A stretch of 36,604 nucleotides of DNA from Pseudolabrys sp. (GTDB lineage Bacteria; Pseudomonadota; Alphaproteobacteria; Rhizobiales; Xanthobacteraceae), in the NCBI GenBank assembly GCA_022843325.1, contig JALHNV010000034.1, positions 1 through 36,604 of the forward strand. The letters run 5' to 3'. The notes beneath the pieces were generated by a model. That model searched no databases, had not been told where the DNA came from, and worked only from the letters and a program-made list of their open reading frames with translations. The position numbers and the translations under genes are program-made. Below, in pieces: positions 1 through 6,947 of the stretch (position 1 is its first letter; each line of letters starts with the position of its first letter).

Positions 1-64
1 ATTGCATGGACGGGGCCAAATCCCTATATTCCGGCCACTTTCAGATCATCACCGATGATCCACT

Positions 65-89
65 GCTTCGCCCGGCGGGCGGGCGAAGC
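65..89 (+). promoter_or_regulatory. Hairpin in the leader of trcR
   Basis: Bases 65-74 and 80-89 form perfect 10-bp inverted arms around a 5-base loop, ending 3 bases before the GAGGAG ribosome site (93-98) of trcR. There is no T-run after it, so it does not look like an intrinsic terminator. It may be an mRNA leader structure or a solo copy of a dispersed palindrome. Bases 1-64 hold nothing I can identify. Confidence 0.4.
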
Positions 90-105
90 GTAGAGGAGAT
101 TTGCC

Positions 106-831
106 ATGTCGACACCAGCGCCCCTGATGCCGAAAGCCACCGCTGTCTGGCTGCTGGACAACACCGCGCTGACGTTCGACCAGGTGGCCGAGTTCTGCAA
201 GCTGCACCCGCTCGAGGTGAAGGCGATCGCCGACGGCGATGCCGCCCAGGGCATCAAGGGCATGGATCCGATCACCAGCGGCCAGCTCAGCCGCGAGCAG
301 ATTTCCGAGGCCGAGGCCAACCCGAACCTCCGCCTCAAGCTGACCGAGGCCAAGGTGGCCATGAGTTCCGACCGCAGCGGAGGCAAGAAGGGTCCGCGCT
401 ACACCCCGGTGTCGCGCCGCCAGGACCGCCCGAACGCCATTCTGTGGCTGGTGCGCAATCACCCGGAGCTCAAGGACGCGGCGATCATGCGCCTGGTCGG
501 CACCACCAAGTCGACCATCGCGGCGATCCGCGACCGCACGCACTGGAACGCCGCCGCACTCGCGCCGATGGACCCGGTAACGCTCGGCCTGTGCACGCAG
601 ACCGACCTCGATTTCGAGGTCAACCGCGCCAATAAGGAAAAGCCGCTGCCCTCCGACGGCGGCGCGACGCTGCTGCCGGCTTCCGAGACCACCGCGCGCA
701 AGGAGGCGGAAGTCGCCGCCGCGGCGGAAACCGCGAGCCAGAAGCCGGGCGGCGATCTCGACGTCAGCGCCGTCTTCGCCAAGCTCAAGCAGCTCGGCGG
801 CGGCAAGCACGACCGCGACGACGACGAGTAG
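106..831 (+). CDS. trcR: Cell cycle transcriptional regulator TrcR (DUF1013)
   Basis: The 241-residue protein matches the alphaproteobacterial DUF1013/TrcR family, DNA-binding regulators tied to cell-cycle transcription. Recognisable stretches are the N-terminal WLLDNTALTFDQVAEFC, a helix-turn-helix-like segment near residues 13-45, the GMDPI motif, and a second one around residues 110-150 (NAILWLVRNHPEL, then LVGTTKSTIAAIRDRTHW). The last ~70 residues are Ala/Glu-rich and low-complexity, which varies in this family. The ATG at 106 is chosen because GAGGAG sits 7 bases upstream. The gene is monocistronic as far as the window shows, and a long palindromic repeat starts 4 bases after its stop. 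The family assignment is firm; its targets cannot be read from sequence. Confidence 0.88.
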   Translation: MSTPAPLMPKATAVWLLDNTALTFDQVAEFCKLHPLEVKAIADGDAAQGIKGMDPITSGQLSREQISEAEANPNLRLKLTEAKVAMSSDRSGGKKGPRYTPVSRRQDRPNAILWLVRNHPELKDAAIMRLVGTTKSTIAAIRDRTHWNAAALAPMDPVTLGLCTQTDLDFEVNRANKEKPLPSDGGATLLPASETTARKEAEVAAAAETASQKPGGDLDVSAVFAKLKQLGGGKHDRDDDE

Positions 832-834
832 GCT

Positions 835-940
835 GTCATTCCGGGGCGCGAGCCTTTTGGCGAGCGAACCCGGAATCCATAATCGCAAACCGGGGTTATG
901 GATTCCTGGCCCGGCGTGAAGAACGCCGTCCCGGAATGAC
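835..940. repeat. Long palindromic intergenic repeat, family A copy 1
   Basis: An outer arm GTCATTCCGGG (835-845) is answered by CCCGGAATGAC (930-940). An inner pair around 869-882 and 896-909 (AATCCATAA / TTATGGATT) gives a second stem. It fills the gap between the convergent trcR and MBL-fold genes and could end both transcripts. A clear second copy of the same architecture lies at 4784-4886. Confidence 0.8.
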
Positions 941-949
941 GAAGAACCA

Positions 950-1762
950 TCAATACCCCCGCGTGCCCTCGATCGCGCCGATATAGCGCTCCACCGACTT
1001 TTCCAGCACCTGCTTGCCGCCGCTGGCGATGACGCTGGTGAAGTAGTGGCCGTAGATGGTGTCGAACGAAAACGGCTGTAGCGCCGCGCCGATGCCGCGC
1101 ACCTCGCGCGCCGACAGCGGGATGAAGTTCGGATAGCTGCGCATGAACGACACGAACTTGCGGTCGACGGTGACGCTGAGAATGTCGCCGGCGCAGACCA
1201 CGCCACGGCCCTCCGCGCCGCCGGCCCAGTGCATCACCGTGCCGCCGGGGAAATGACCGCCGCAGCGCACCAGCGTGACGCCGTCCCATAGCTTGAGCGT
1301 GTCGCCGTCCCAGTGCCGCACCGCCGGATTGGGATTCATGATCCACTCCTTGTCGGCGGCGTGCAGATGGATCGGGCAATCGAAGGCGCGCGCCCACTCG
1401 CCCATGGTCGTGTAGAAATGCGGGTGCGAGATCGCCATCGCCTTGATGCCGCCGAGGCCCTTGATCAGCGTCACCGTGGCGGCGTCGAGCGTGGCGACGC
1501 AATCCCACAGCACATTGCCGCCCGGCGTCTGCACCAGCAGCGCGCGCTGGCCGATGGCAAAGCCGGCGCTCAGCCCGATCACGTTGGGCTCGTGCTGGCG
1601 GAAGCTGTTCATGTGGCTTTTGCCGAGCGCGTCGAGCGTGGTCCAGCCCTGCCCGCTGGGCGGCACGTATTGCCGCTCCTCCTGGCAGATCGTGCAGTGC
1701 GCGGGCGGCTGTTCGCTTTGCGGATATTGCGTGCCGCAGGCGGTGCAGATGAAAGACGGCAT
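950..1762 (-). CDS. MBL-fold metallohydrolase-like protein with N-terminal zinc ribbon
   Basis: This 270-residue protein starts with a rubredoxin-like or zinc-ribbon knuckle (CTACG and CTICQ, residues 5-22), followed by a metallo-beta-lactamase-fold core. The usual HxHxDH metal signature is altered: the equivalent strand reads AISHPHFYTTMGEW, with both histidines of HPH but no Asp-His. Later conserved positions remain: GGHFPGGTVMHW, CAGDILSV and the terminal IYGHYF. The ATG at 1762 is chosen because GGGGA precedes it and the zinc knuckle starts at once. The next gene lies 216 bases away on the other strand. The fold is confident; substrate and activity are unknown, and the altered metal site may mean a mononuclear centre. 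Confidence 0.8.
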   Translation of the reverse strand: MPSFICTACGTQYPQSEQPPAHCTICQEERQYVPPSGQGWTTLDALGKSHMNSFRQHEPNVIGLSAGFAIGQRALLVQTPGGNVLWDCVATLDAATVTLIKGLGGIKAMAISHPHFYTTMGEWARAFDCPIHLHAADKEWIMNPNPAVRHWDGDTLKLWDGVTLVRCGGHFPGGTVMHWAGGAEGRGVVCAGDILSVTVDRKFVSFMRSYPNFIPLSAREVRGIGAALQPFSFDTIYGHYFTSVIASGGKQVLEKSVERYIGAIEGTRGY

Positions 1763-1860
1763 GTGATGTCCCCGGAATGGTCGTTGCGGGGCGCATTGTG
1801 GTTGTTCGGGAGGGGTTTGCAAATCGCGGCGCAAGGTGTGGGTGTGGGCGGCTCCCAGGG

Positions 1861-1931
1861 CGTCATGGCCGGGCAACCGGGTCCGGCCATAGGCCGGCCC
1901 GGCCGTGACACTTGTCCCGGCCATCCACGAC
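1861..1931. repeat. Family B palindromic repeat with an internal insert
   Basis: The two halves of the element that flanks the GIY-YIG gene are present here: GTCATGGCCGGG (1862-1873) and CTTGTCCCGGCCATCC (1911-1926) followed by ACGAC. They are split by about 37 extra bases, themselves rich in GGCC palindromes. This is the only notable structure in the 216-base gap 1763-1978. Confidence 0.7.
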
Positions 1932-1978
1932 GAGGCGAGACCACAATTTCTGCGGTACAATGTCGGCCCGGGGGTGGC

Positions 1979-2236
1979 ATGACAGTGGGGCGGCCGGTGC
2001 GCACCAAAACCGTTAAATACACGACCGGTGAGATCGGCGGCGTGCGCGTCGTCGAGGATTTCCTGCCGTCGCCCGACGAACTGGTGCGGCGCGAGGATAC
2101 GGTCAAGGTGACACTCGCGCTGTCGAAGAGCAGTGTCGACTACTTCAAGCGCGCCGCCAAGCAGCGCCGCGTGCCCTATCAGCGGATGATCCGCGCGCTG
2201 GTGGATGCCTATGCGGAGAAGCAGGAAAGGAAGTAG
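1979..2236 (+). CDS. BrnA/CopG-like ribbon-helix-helix antitoxin, orphan
   Basis: This 85-residue protein resembles CopG/BrnA-type antitoxins. It has an N-terminal KYTTGEIGGVRVVEDFLPSP segment of the kind found in antitoxins that cap a toxin, and a C-terminal ribbon-helix-helix (KVTLALSKSSVDYFK, then YQRMIRALVDAY) for DNA binding. The ATG at 1979 follows a GGGGG run; longer in-frame starts overlap the opposite gene and look spurious. No BrnT-like toxin frame is visible on either side (1763-1978 or 2237-2297), so the gene is either a solo antitoxin or has lost its partner. It sits between two family B repeats. Family is moderately sure, pairing unknown. Confidence 0.72.
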   Translation: MTVGRPVRTKTVKYTTGEIGGVRVVEDFLPSPDELVRREDTVKVTLALSKSSVDYFKRAAKQRRVPYQRMIRALVDAYAEKQERK

Positions 2237-2250
2237 ACCGGGCGCGCACA

Positions 2251-2294
2251 AACTCGTCATGGCCGGGCTTGTCCCGGCCATCCACGACTTGCTT
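2251..2294 (+). repeat. Left inverted repeat of GIY-YIG unit (family B)
   Basis: This 44-base copy matches the reverse complement of 2596-2640 except for one base change and one single-base gap. Inside it is a perfect palindrome, ATGGCCGGG-N5-CCCGGCCAT (2259-2281). It ends 3 bases from the nuclease stop codon. Confidence 0.9.
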
Positions 2295-2297
2295 CAC

Positions 2298-2585
2298 TCA
2301 AATGAGATGGTCGTACAAATCCTCCCACGCCGGATTCATGGCGTGGATGAGCCGCACCTTCCACGCGCGCGGCCAGTGCTTGATGGTGCTCTCGCGCTGA
2401 ATGGCATCGCGGATATCGTCGAACTGTTCATAATAGACAAGTGACTTGAGACCGTAGCGCTGCGTGAAACCTTTCACCTGCCCCTCGCGATGCTGGAACG
2501 CACGCTGTGGCAAATTGCTGGTGACGCCGGCATAGAGAATGCCGTCGCGCTTGTTGGTCATGAAATAGACCCAGCCACCGGACAT
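2298..2585 (-). CDS. Single-domain GIY-YIG nuclease family protein
   Basis: The 95-residue protein is a stand-alone GIY-YIG domain. Its signature strands are WVYFMTNKRDGILYAGVTS (residues 4-22), corresponding to the GIY and YIG motifs (here VYF and YAG). Then come the helix HREGQ (His, Glu), the YGLKSLVYYE strand, and the ESTIKHW segment with the conserved metal-binding Glu. It resembles the many short GIY-YIG proteins of Bradyrhizobium relatives. The ATG at 2585 starts right at the domain. The gene is bracketed by inverted repeats 2251-2294 and 2596-2640, leaving 3 and 10 bases outside the frame. I infer a mobile or repeat-associated role; biochemical activity is not shown. Confidence 0.85.
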   Translation of the reverse strand: MSGGWVYFMTNKRDGILYAGVTSNLPQRAFQHREGQVKGFTQRYGLKSLVYYEQFDDIRDAIQRESTIKHWPRAWKVRLIHAMNPAWEDLYDHLI

Positions 2586-2595
2586 CGCTGCATTT

Positions 2596-2640
2596 AAGCA
2601 AGACGTGGATGGCCGGGACAAGCCCGGCCATGACGGAGTT
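2596..2640 (-). repeat. Right inverted repeat of GIY-YIG unit (family B)
   Basis: This 45-base copy is the inverted partner of 2251-2294 and contains the same ATGGCCGGG-N5-CCCGGCCAT palindrome. Its outer end (2640) directly abuts the stop codon of the propionyl-CoA synthetase gene (2641-2643). Confidence 0.9.
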
Positions 2641-4557
2641 TTACGCCCCCACACCCTTCCCCTTCAACGCGACCCCGATCTCATCCAAAATAGCCGGGTC
2701 ATCGATCGTCGCCGGCATCTGCCACGCCTCGCCGTCGGCCATCTTCTTGATGGTGCCGCGCAGGATCTTGCCCGAGCGCGTCTTGGGCAGCCGCGCCACC
2801 GTGATCGCCAGCTTGAACGCCGCGACCGGCCCGATCTTGTCGCGCACCAGCGCCACGATCTCCTTCTCGATCTCGAGCGGCGCCTTGGTGACGCCCGACT
2901 TGAGCACGATGAAGCCGCACGGCACCTCGCCCTTCAGCTCGTCCTTGATGCCGAGCACGGCGCATTCGGCCACATCGGGATGGCCGGCCAGCACCTCCTC
3001 CATGCCGCCGGTCGAGAGCCGGTGGCCGGCGACGTTGATGATGTCGTCGGTGCGGCTCATCACATAGACATAGCCGTCGGCATCCTTGTAGCCGGCGTCG
3101 GCCGTCTTGTAGTAGCCGGGGAATTCCGCGAGGTAGGCCTCGCGGAAGCGCTCGTCATTGTGCCACAGCGTCGGGAACGCGCCCGGCGGCATCGGCAGCT
3201 TGATGACGATGGAGCCGATGGTGTTCTCCGGCTGCACGTGATTGGCCTCGTCGACGATGTCGATGGCATAGCCCGGCATCGGCACGCAGGCCGAGCCGTA
3301 GCGCACCGGCAGCTTGCCGAGGCCGAGCGGATTGCCGGCGATGCACCAGCCGGTTTCGGTCTGCCACCAGTGATCGATCACCGGCACCTTCAGCACATCC
3401 TCGGCCCATTGCAGCGTCGGCGGATCGGCGCGCTCGCCGGCCAGGAACAACGCGCGGAAATGCGACAGGTCGTGCTGCGACAACAGTCTGGCGTCCGGGT
3501 CCTCCTTGCGGATGGCGCGGAACGCGGTCGGCGCGGTGAACAGCGACACGACGCTGTGCTGCGCGCAGACCCGCCAGAACGCGCCGGCGTCCGGCGTGCC
3601 GACCGGCTTGCCCTCGTACATCACCGAGGTCGCGCCATGCAGCAGCGGCGCATAGACGATGTAGGAATGGCCGACCACCCATCCGATGTCGGAGGCGCAC
3701 CACCACACTTCGCCGGGATCGATGTTGTAGAGGTTCTTCATCGACCATTTCAGCGCGACCATGTGGCCGCCATTGTCCCGCACCACGCCCTTGGGAATGC
3801 CGGTGGTGCCCGAGGTGTAGAGAATGTACAGCGGATCGGTGGCGGCGACCGGCACGCATTCCGAGGTCTTGGCGTAGTTGACCGCGTCCTCCCACACCGC
3901 GCGCCAGTCGTGGTCGCGGCCCGGCGTCAGCGCCGCTTCGCATTGCGGGCGCTGCAGGATCAGGCAGGTATCGGGCTTGTGCGCGGCGAGATCGATCGCA
4001 GCGTCAAGCAGCGGCTTGTAGGGGATGACGCGCGCGCCCTCGATGCCGCAGCTCGCCGACAGGATCACCTTCGGTTTGGCATCGTCGATGCGCGTCGCCA
4101 GTTCCTTGGCGGCAAAGCCACCGAACACCACCGAGTGGATGGCGCCGATGCGGGCGCAGGCCAGCATGGCGAACACCGCCTCTGGCACCATCGGCATATA
4201 GAGGATGACGACGTCGCCCTTCTTGACGCCGAAGTCGCGCAACATGGCGCCGAGGATCTGCACCTCCGACAGCATGCGGCCGTAGGTGAAGGTCTTGACC
4301 GTATTGGTAACGGGCGAATCGTAGATCAGCGCCGGCTGCTGGCCGCGGCCGGCGGCGACGTGGCGGTCGAGCGCGTTGTAGCAGGTGTTGCAGGTCGCGC
4401 CCGTGAACCAGCGGCCGTAAATGCCGGCCTCGGAGTCGAAGATCTTCGTCGGCTTGTCGTACCAGTCGATGGCCGCCGCGGCCTCGGCCCAGAACGCCTC
4501 CGGGTTGCGCTGCCAGTGCGCGTAGACATCGTGGTAGCGGCTCGCCAGGGCATCCAT
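2641..4557 (-). CDS. prpE: Propionyl-CoA synthetase (propionate--CoA ligase)
   Basis: The 638-residue enzyme belongs to the acetyl/propionyl-CoA synthetase branch of the ANL superfamily. It activates a short acid to an acyl-adenylate, then to acyl-CoA, in the cytosol. Visible motifs are the AMP-binding P-loop YTSGTTGIPKG (about 247-257), WWQTETGW (about 397-404), YKTADAG with the following SRTDD hinge, and the C-terminal LPKTRSGKILRG with the catalytic Lys that is usually acetylation-controlled. Length and the N-terminus (RYHDVYAHWQ...IDWYDKP) fit PrpE better than acetyl-CoA synthetase. GGGAGG (4567-4572) lies 9 bases before the ATG at 4557 and touches another in-frame ATG at 4566, so I prefer 4557. 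No prpBCD partners are in the window. Confidence 0.9.
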   Translation of the reverse strand: MDALASRYHDVYAHWQRNPEAFWAEAAAAIDWYDKPTKIFDSEAGIYGRWFTGATCNTCYNALDRHVAAGRGQQPALIYDSPVTNTVKTFTYGRMLSEVQILGAMLRDFGVKKGDVVILYMPMVPEAVFAMLACARIGAIHSVVFGGFAAKELATRIDDAKPKVILSASCGIEGARVIPYKPLLDAAIDLAAHKPDTCLILQRPQCEAALTPGRDHDWRAVWEDAVNYAKTSECVPVAATDPLYILYTSGTTGIPKGVVRDNGGHMVALKWSMKNLYNIDPGEVWWCASDIGWVVGHSYIVYAPLLHGATSVMYEGKPVGTPDAGAFWRVCAQHSVVSLFTAPTAFRAIRKEDPDARLLSQHDLSHFRALFLAGERADPPTLQWAEDVLKVPVIDHWWQTETGWCIAGNPLGLGKLPVRYGSACVPMPGYAIDIVDEANHVQPENTIGSIVIKLPMPPGAFPTLWHNDERFREAYLAEFPGYYKTADAGYKDADGYVYVMSRTDDIINVAGHRLSTGGMEEVLAGHPDVAECAVLGIKDELKGEVPCGFIVLKSGVTKAPLEIEKEIVALVRDKIGPVAAFKLAITVARLPKTRSGKILRGTIKKMADGEAWQMPATIDDPAILDEIGVALKGKGVGA

Positions 4558-4582
4558 CGATTTCATCCTCCCAACTTTTCTC

Positions 4583-4687
4583 GTCGTCCTGAGGTGCGAG
4601 CGCGGAACGCGCGAGCCTCGAAGGATGACAGCCCGTGCCCGTCGCCCTTCGAGGCTCGGCCTTGCGGCCGAGCACCTCAGGGTGACG
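4583..4687. repeat. Long double-stem palindromic repeat, family C
   Basis: Outer arms read CCTGAGGTGC near 4588-4597 and GCACCTCAGG near 4672-4681. Inner arms are GAGCCTCGAAGG and CCTTCGAGGCTC. It lies between prpE and the divergent TSUP gene, where a bidirectional promoter would be expected. Together with copy 2 of family A it occupies most of the 4567-4881 gap. Confidence 0.75.
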
Positions 4688-4783
4688 GTTCGCGTTTGAC
4701 CCCGATTGTGGAACGGGCGTCATGCACAAACAAGGCTGGCGCGACGCGCGCCGCTCGGCTTTGATCCGGCGTCAATATCCCAC

Positions 4784-4886
4784 GTCATTCCGGGACGGCC
4801 TCTTGGCCGGGCCCGGAATCCATATCCCCGGTCTGTGTCTATGGATTCCGGGCTCGCTCGCAAAGGCGCTCGCGCCCCGGAATGAC
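4784..4886. repeat. Long palindromic intergenic repeat, family A copy 2
   Basis: The same outer arms as the copy at 835-940 occur here: GTCATTCCGGG (4784-4794) and CCCGGAATGAC (4876-4886), with inner GGAATCCAT / ATGGATTCC stems. The right arm runs over the first ATG (4882) of the next gene. Confidence 0.8.
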
Positions 4887-5655
4887 AATGACCTTCCACA
4901 CCGACCCCCTGTTCTACGCTTTGGCGATCACCGGCGTTCTGGCGCTGGGCATTTCCAAAGGCGGCTTCAACGGCGTCGGCCAGATCGCCACGCCGCTGCT
5001 GGCGCTGATCATGCCGCCGCTGGAGGCCGCCGCCATCTTCCTGCCGATCATGATCGTGCAGGACGTCACCGCGATGTGGGTCTACCGCAAGGACTGGAAC
5101 GGCCGCATCCTCGCCATCATGATCCCCGGCGGGCTGGCCGGAATCGCCGCCGCCGGCTTCCTCGCCGCCCATATTTCCGACGGCGCGGTCCGCATCTTCA
5201 TCGGCGTCACCACCATCGCCTTCGTGCTGTACTGGTGGATCGGGCCGACGCGGGTGGCCAGGGACATCGGCAGCACCAGCATCGCCGGCGGCACGTTCTG
5301 GGGGGCGCTGTCGGGCTTCACGTCGACCATCGCGCAGGCCGGCGGCCCGCCGTTCCAGATCTACGTGCTGTCGCGGCAATTGCCGAAAATGACCTATGTC
5401 GGCACCGTCACGATCTTCTTCGGCACCCTGAATTTCTTCAAGACCATCCCGTTCTTCCTGCTCGGCCAGTTCACCCCGACCGGTTTCGCCACCTCGATGG
5501 CGCTGCTGCCGCTGGCCATCGCCTTCAATTTTCTCGGCTTCTGGCTGGTGCGGATCACGCCGGAGAAGATTTTCTACCGGATCACCATGATCCTGTTGTT
5601 CCTGATCTCGCTCGAACTGCTGCGCTCCGGCATCACCGACATCTGGCGCGGCTGA
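4882..5655 (+). CDS. Sulfite exporter TauE/SafE family (TSUP) permease
   Basis: A 257-residue integral membrane protein with about seven to eight hydrophobic segments. It carries two related halves, each with a TSUP-like glycine-rich motif (LALGISKGGFNGVGQIATPL near 20-40; GGTFWGALSGFTSTIAQAGG near 135-155). The family exports sulfite, sulfoacetate or other small organosulfur anions; the substrate here cannot be deduced. The start is unusual: the ATG at 4882, and the sequence upstream of the in-frame ATG at 4888, come from the right arm of a palindromic repeat. The 4888 start has GGA six bases upstream. The gene ends 3 bases before the convergent membrane-protein gene. Confidence 0.87.
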   Translation: MTMTFHTDPLFYALAITGVLALGISKGGFNGVGQIATPLLALIMPPLEAAAIFLPIMIVQDVTAMWVYRKDWNGRILAIMIPGGLAGIAAAGFLAAHISDGAVRIFIGVTTIAFVLYWWIGPTRVARDIGSTSIAGGTFWGALSGFTSTIAQAGGPPFQIYVLSRQLPKMTYVGTVTIFFGTLNFFKTIPFFLLGQFTPTGFATSMALLPLAIAFNFLGFWLVRITPEKIFYRITMILLFLISLELLRSGITDIWRG

Positions 5656-5658
5656 TCT

Positions 5659-6882
5659 TCAGGGCCCGCTCGGCGCCGCCTTGATGGCGGCGCCGAGATC
5701 GTGCACCGCCTTGCGAAGCGTGTCGCCGTCGGTCATGCGTGCCAGGCGAATACCGAGCAGCAGCGATTTGTATTCGTCCGCCAGTTCGGACAGCTCGCTC
5801 ATCGCTTTCAGATCGAGCATCAGTTTCTGCTGCGCCTCGGCGGGAACGTCATTGGTCCACAGCGCGAAGCAGTAGAGCGGCAGCGTACGGCGCGCGCGTT
5901 CGAACGAGACGTTGGCCATCACGTCGGTAACTTCCTTGATCAATTTGGCGGTCGAATCCTTGAGGTCGGGGCCGAGCCCCGCCACCGCGGTCGCCAGCAC
6001 GGTCTCTCCGACCACGGTCAGGAGTTCGAGTCCGAGGTTGAGCGTTTTAATCCGGTTCGGCGTCACCGTATCGCTTTTGAGCCGGTTGACCACCCCGCCG
6101 ATGCGCTGCGACTCGTCGCTCGACAGGTTCTGCATCAGGGCGATGCACAGAGCCGGCAGCATGCTGACTGCCTTGTCGAAGGCGATATCGCTCATAAGAT
6201 TGTTGACGAAGGTCGCGCGGGGCTCCGCCATCACGCGATCGACTGCGCGGTCGGCGGCGCCGAGCAGCGCATCGAGGACAATGGAAGGCCCGATCGGAAA
6301 ATCGGAATCGCCGGCACGGAACTTGAACACACTGCTGCGGAAGAACACCAGCGAGGAGAACCCGGCGAGCAGCACCGCACTAACGAGATTGATGTCGGTG
6401 TTGACCCAATCGTCGCTGCTCTCGGAGGTGAAGCCGAGTTTGCCGCGGAACACATAGATCAGCGCCAGCGCCGCCACCGAGCCGAAAGCATTGAGGGAAA
6501 TGTAGAAGATCGCCGGCGCCGTCAGCAATGCGCGAGTCGGCCGGTCGCGATAACGCGAGACCAACTCAGCGGCGCCGACCGATCCGCCGATGAGAAAAAC
6601 GCAAACATAGCCGATGATCCAGGATAGATGGCTACGATACGGAAAGGTCGCGACCCAGAACGCAGCGAATGAAAGAACAGCAAGCGCAACGGTCAGGACG
6701 GCAATCCCGACGATGCGAAAGCGGGTCCATTCCTTGCGCGCCTCACGGTCAAAGACCGGAACCGCCGTCTGGTTGGCCGCAACGAGGGTACATATCAGCA
6801 GGATGACACCAATGGCAGAAGCTGCCAGCGCACCAACCACGCCCAAGGTCGCCCAACTCGTCGCAAACCTTTCCACGCGCAC
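5659..6882 (-). CDS. Unknown multi-pass membrane protein with helical cytoplasmic domain
   Basis: I do not recognise this 407-residue protein. The N-terminal half has five predicted membrane helices (about residues 11-37, 56-80, 86-106, 120-146, 165-184), and the C-terminal ~215 residues are soluble, helical and leucine-rich. No catalytic motif is apparent. The start must be a GTG: either 6882, which touches a run of G, or 6876, which is six bases beyond that run and is the better-spaced choice. Its promoter-side neighbour on the same strand, 65 bases away, is a small winged-helix-like protein, so the two may be co-transcribed. It ends nose-to-nose with the TSUP gene. Confidence 0.7.
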   Translation of the reverse strand: MRVERFATSWATLGVVGALAASAIGVILLICTLVAANQTAVPVFDREARKEWTRFRIVGIAVLTVALAVLSFAAFWVATFPYRSHLSWIIGYVCVFLIGGSVGAAELVSRYRDRPTRALLTAPAIFYISLNAFGSVAALALIYVFRGKLGFTSESSDDWVNTDINLVSAVLLAGFSSLVFFRSSVFKFRAGDSDFPIGPSIVLDALLGAADRAVDRVMAEPRATFVNNLMSDIAFDKAVSMLPALCIALMQNLSSDESQRIGGVVNRLKSDTVTPNRIKTLNLGLELLTVVGETVLATAVAGLGPDLKDSTAKLIKEVTDVMANVSFERARRTLPLYCFALWTNDVPAEAQQKLMLDLKAMSELSELADEYKSLLLGIRLARMTDGDTLRKAVHDLGAAIKAAPSGP

Positions 6883-6947
6883 CCCCCCCGGTCGCTTGGT
6901 TGCAACCAGCGTAGTACAACCGTGGGTACCGAGGAAGGGGCTTCGGG

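Noticed and set aside
459-1796. Long open frames antisense to trcR and the MBL-fold gene
   Set aside because: They are Arg/Ala/His-rich, show no domain, and overlap well-supported genes; high GC content leaves few stop codons.
2251-2640. The inverted repeats as ends of a classical IS element
   Set aside because: The only gene inside is a GIY-YIG protein; there is no DDE or tyrosine transposase, and no clear target duplication beside the ends.
2605-4764. A 719-codon open frame antisense to prpE
   Set aside because: It is a composition artefact opposite a clear enzyme; the translation is a low-complexity Arg/His/Asp-rich string.
1861-4886. The repeated palindromes as a CRISPR array
   Set aside because: Copies are few, irregularly spaced, in both orientations and of different families, with no cas genes.
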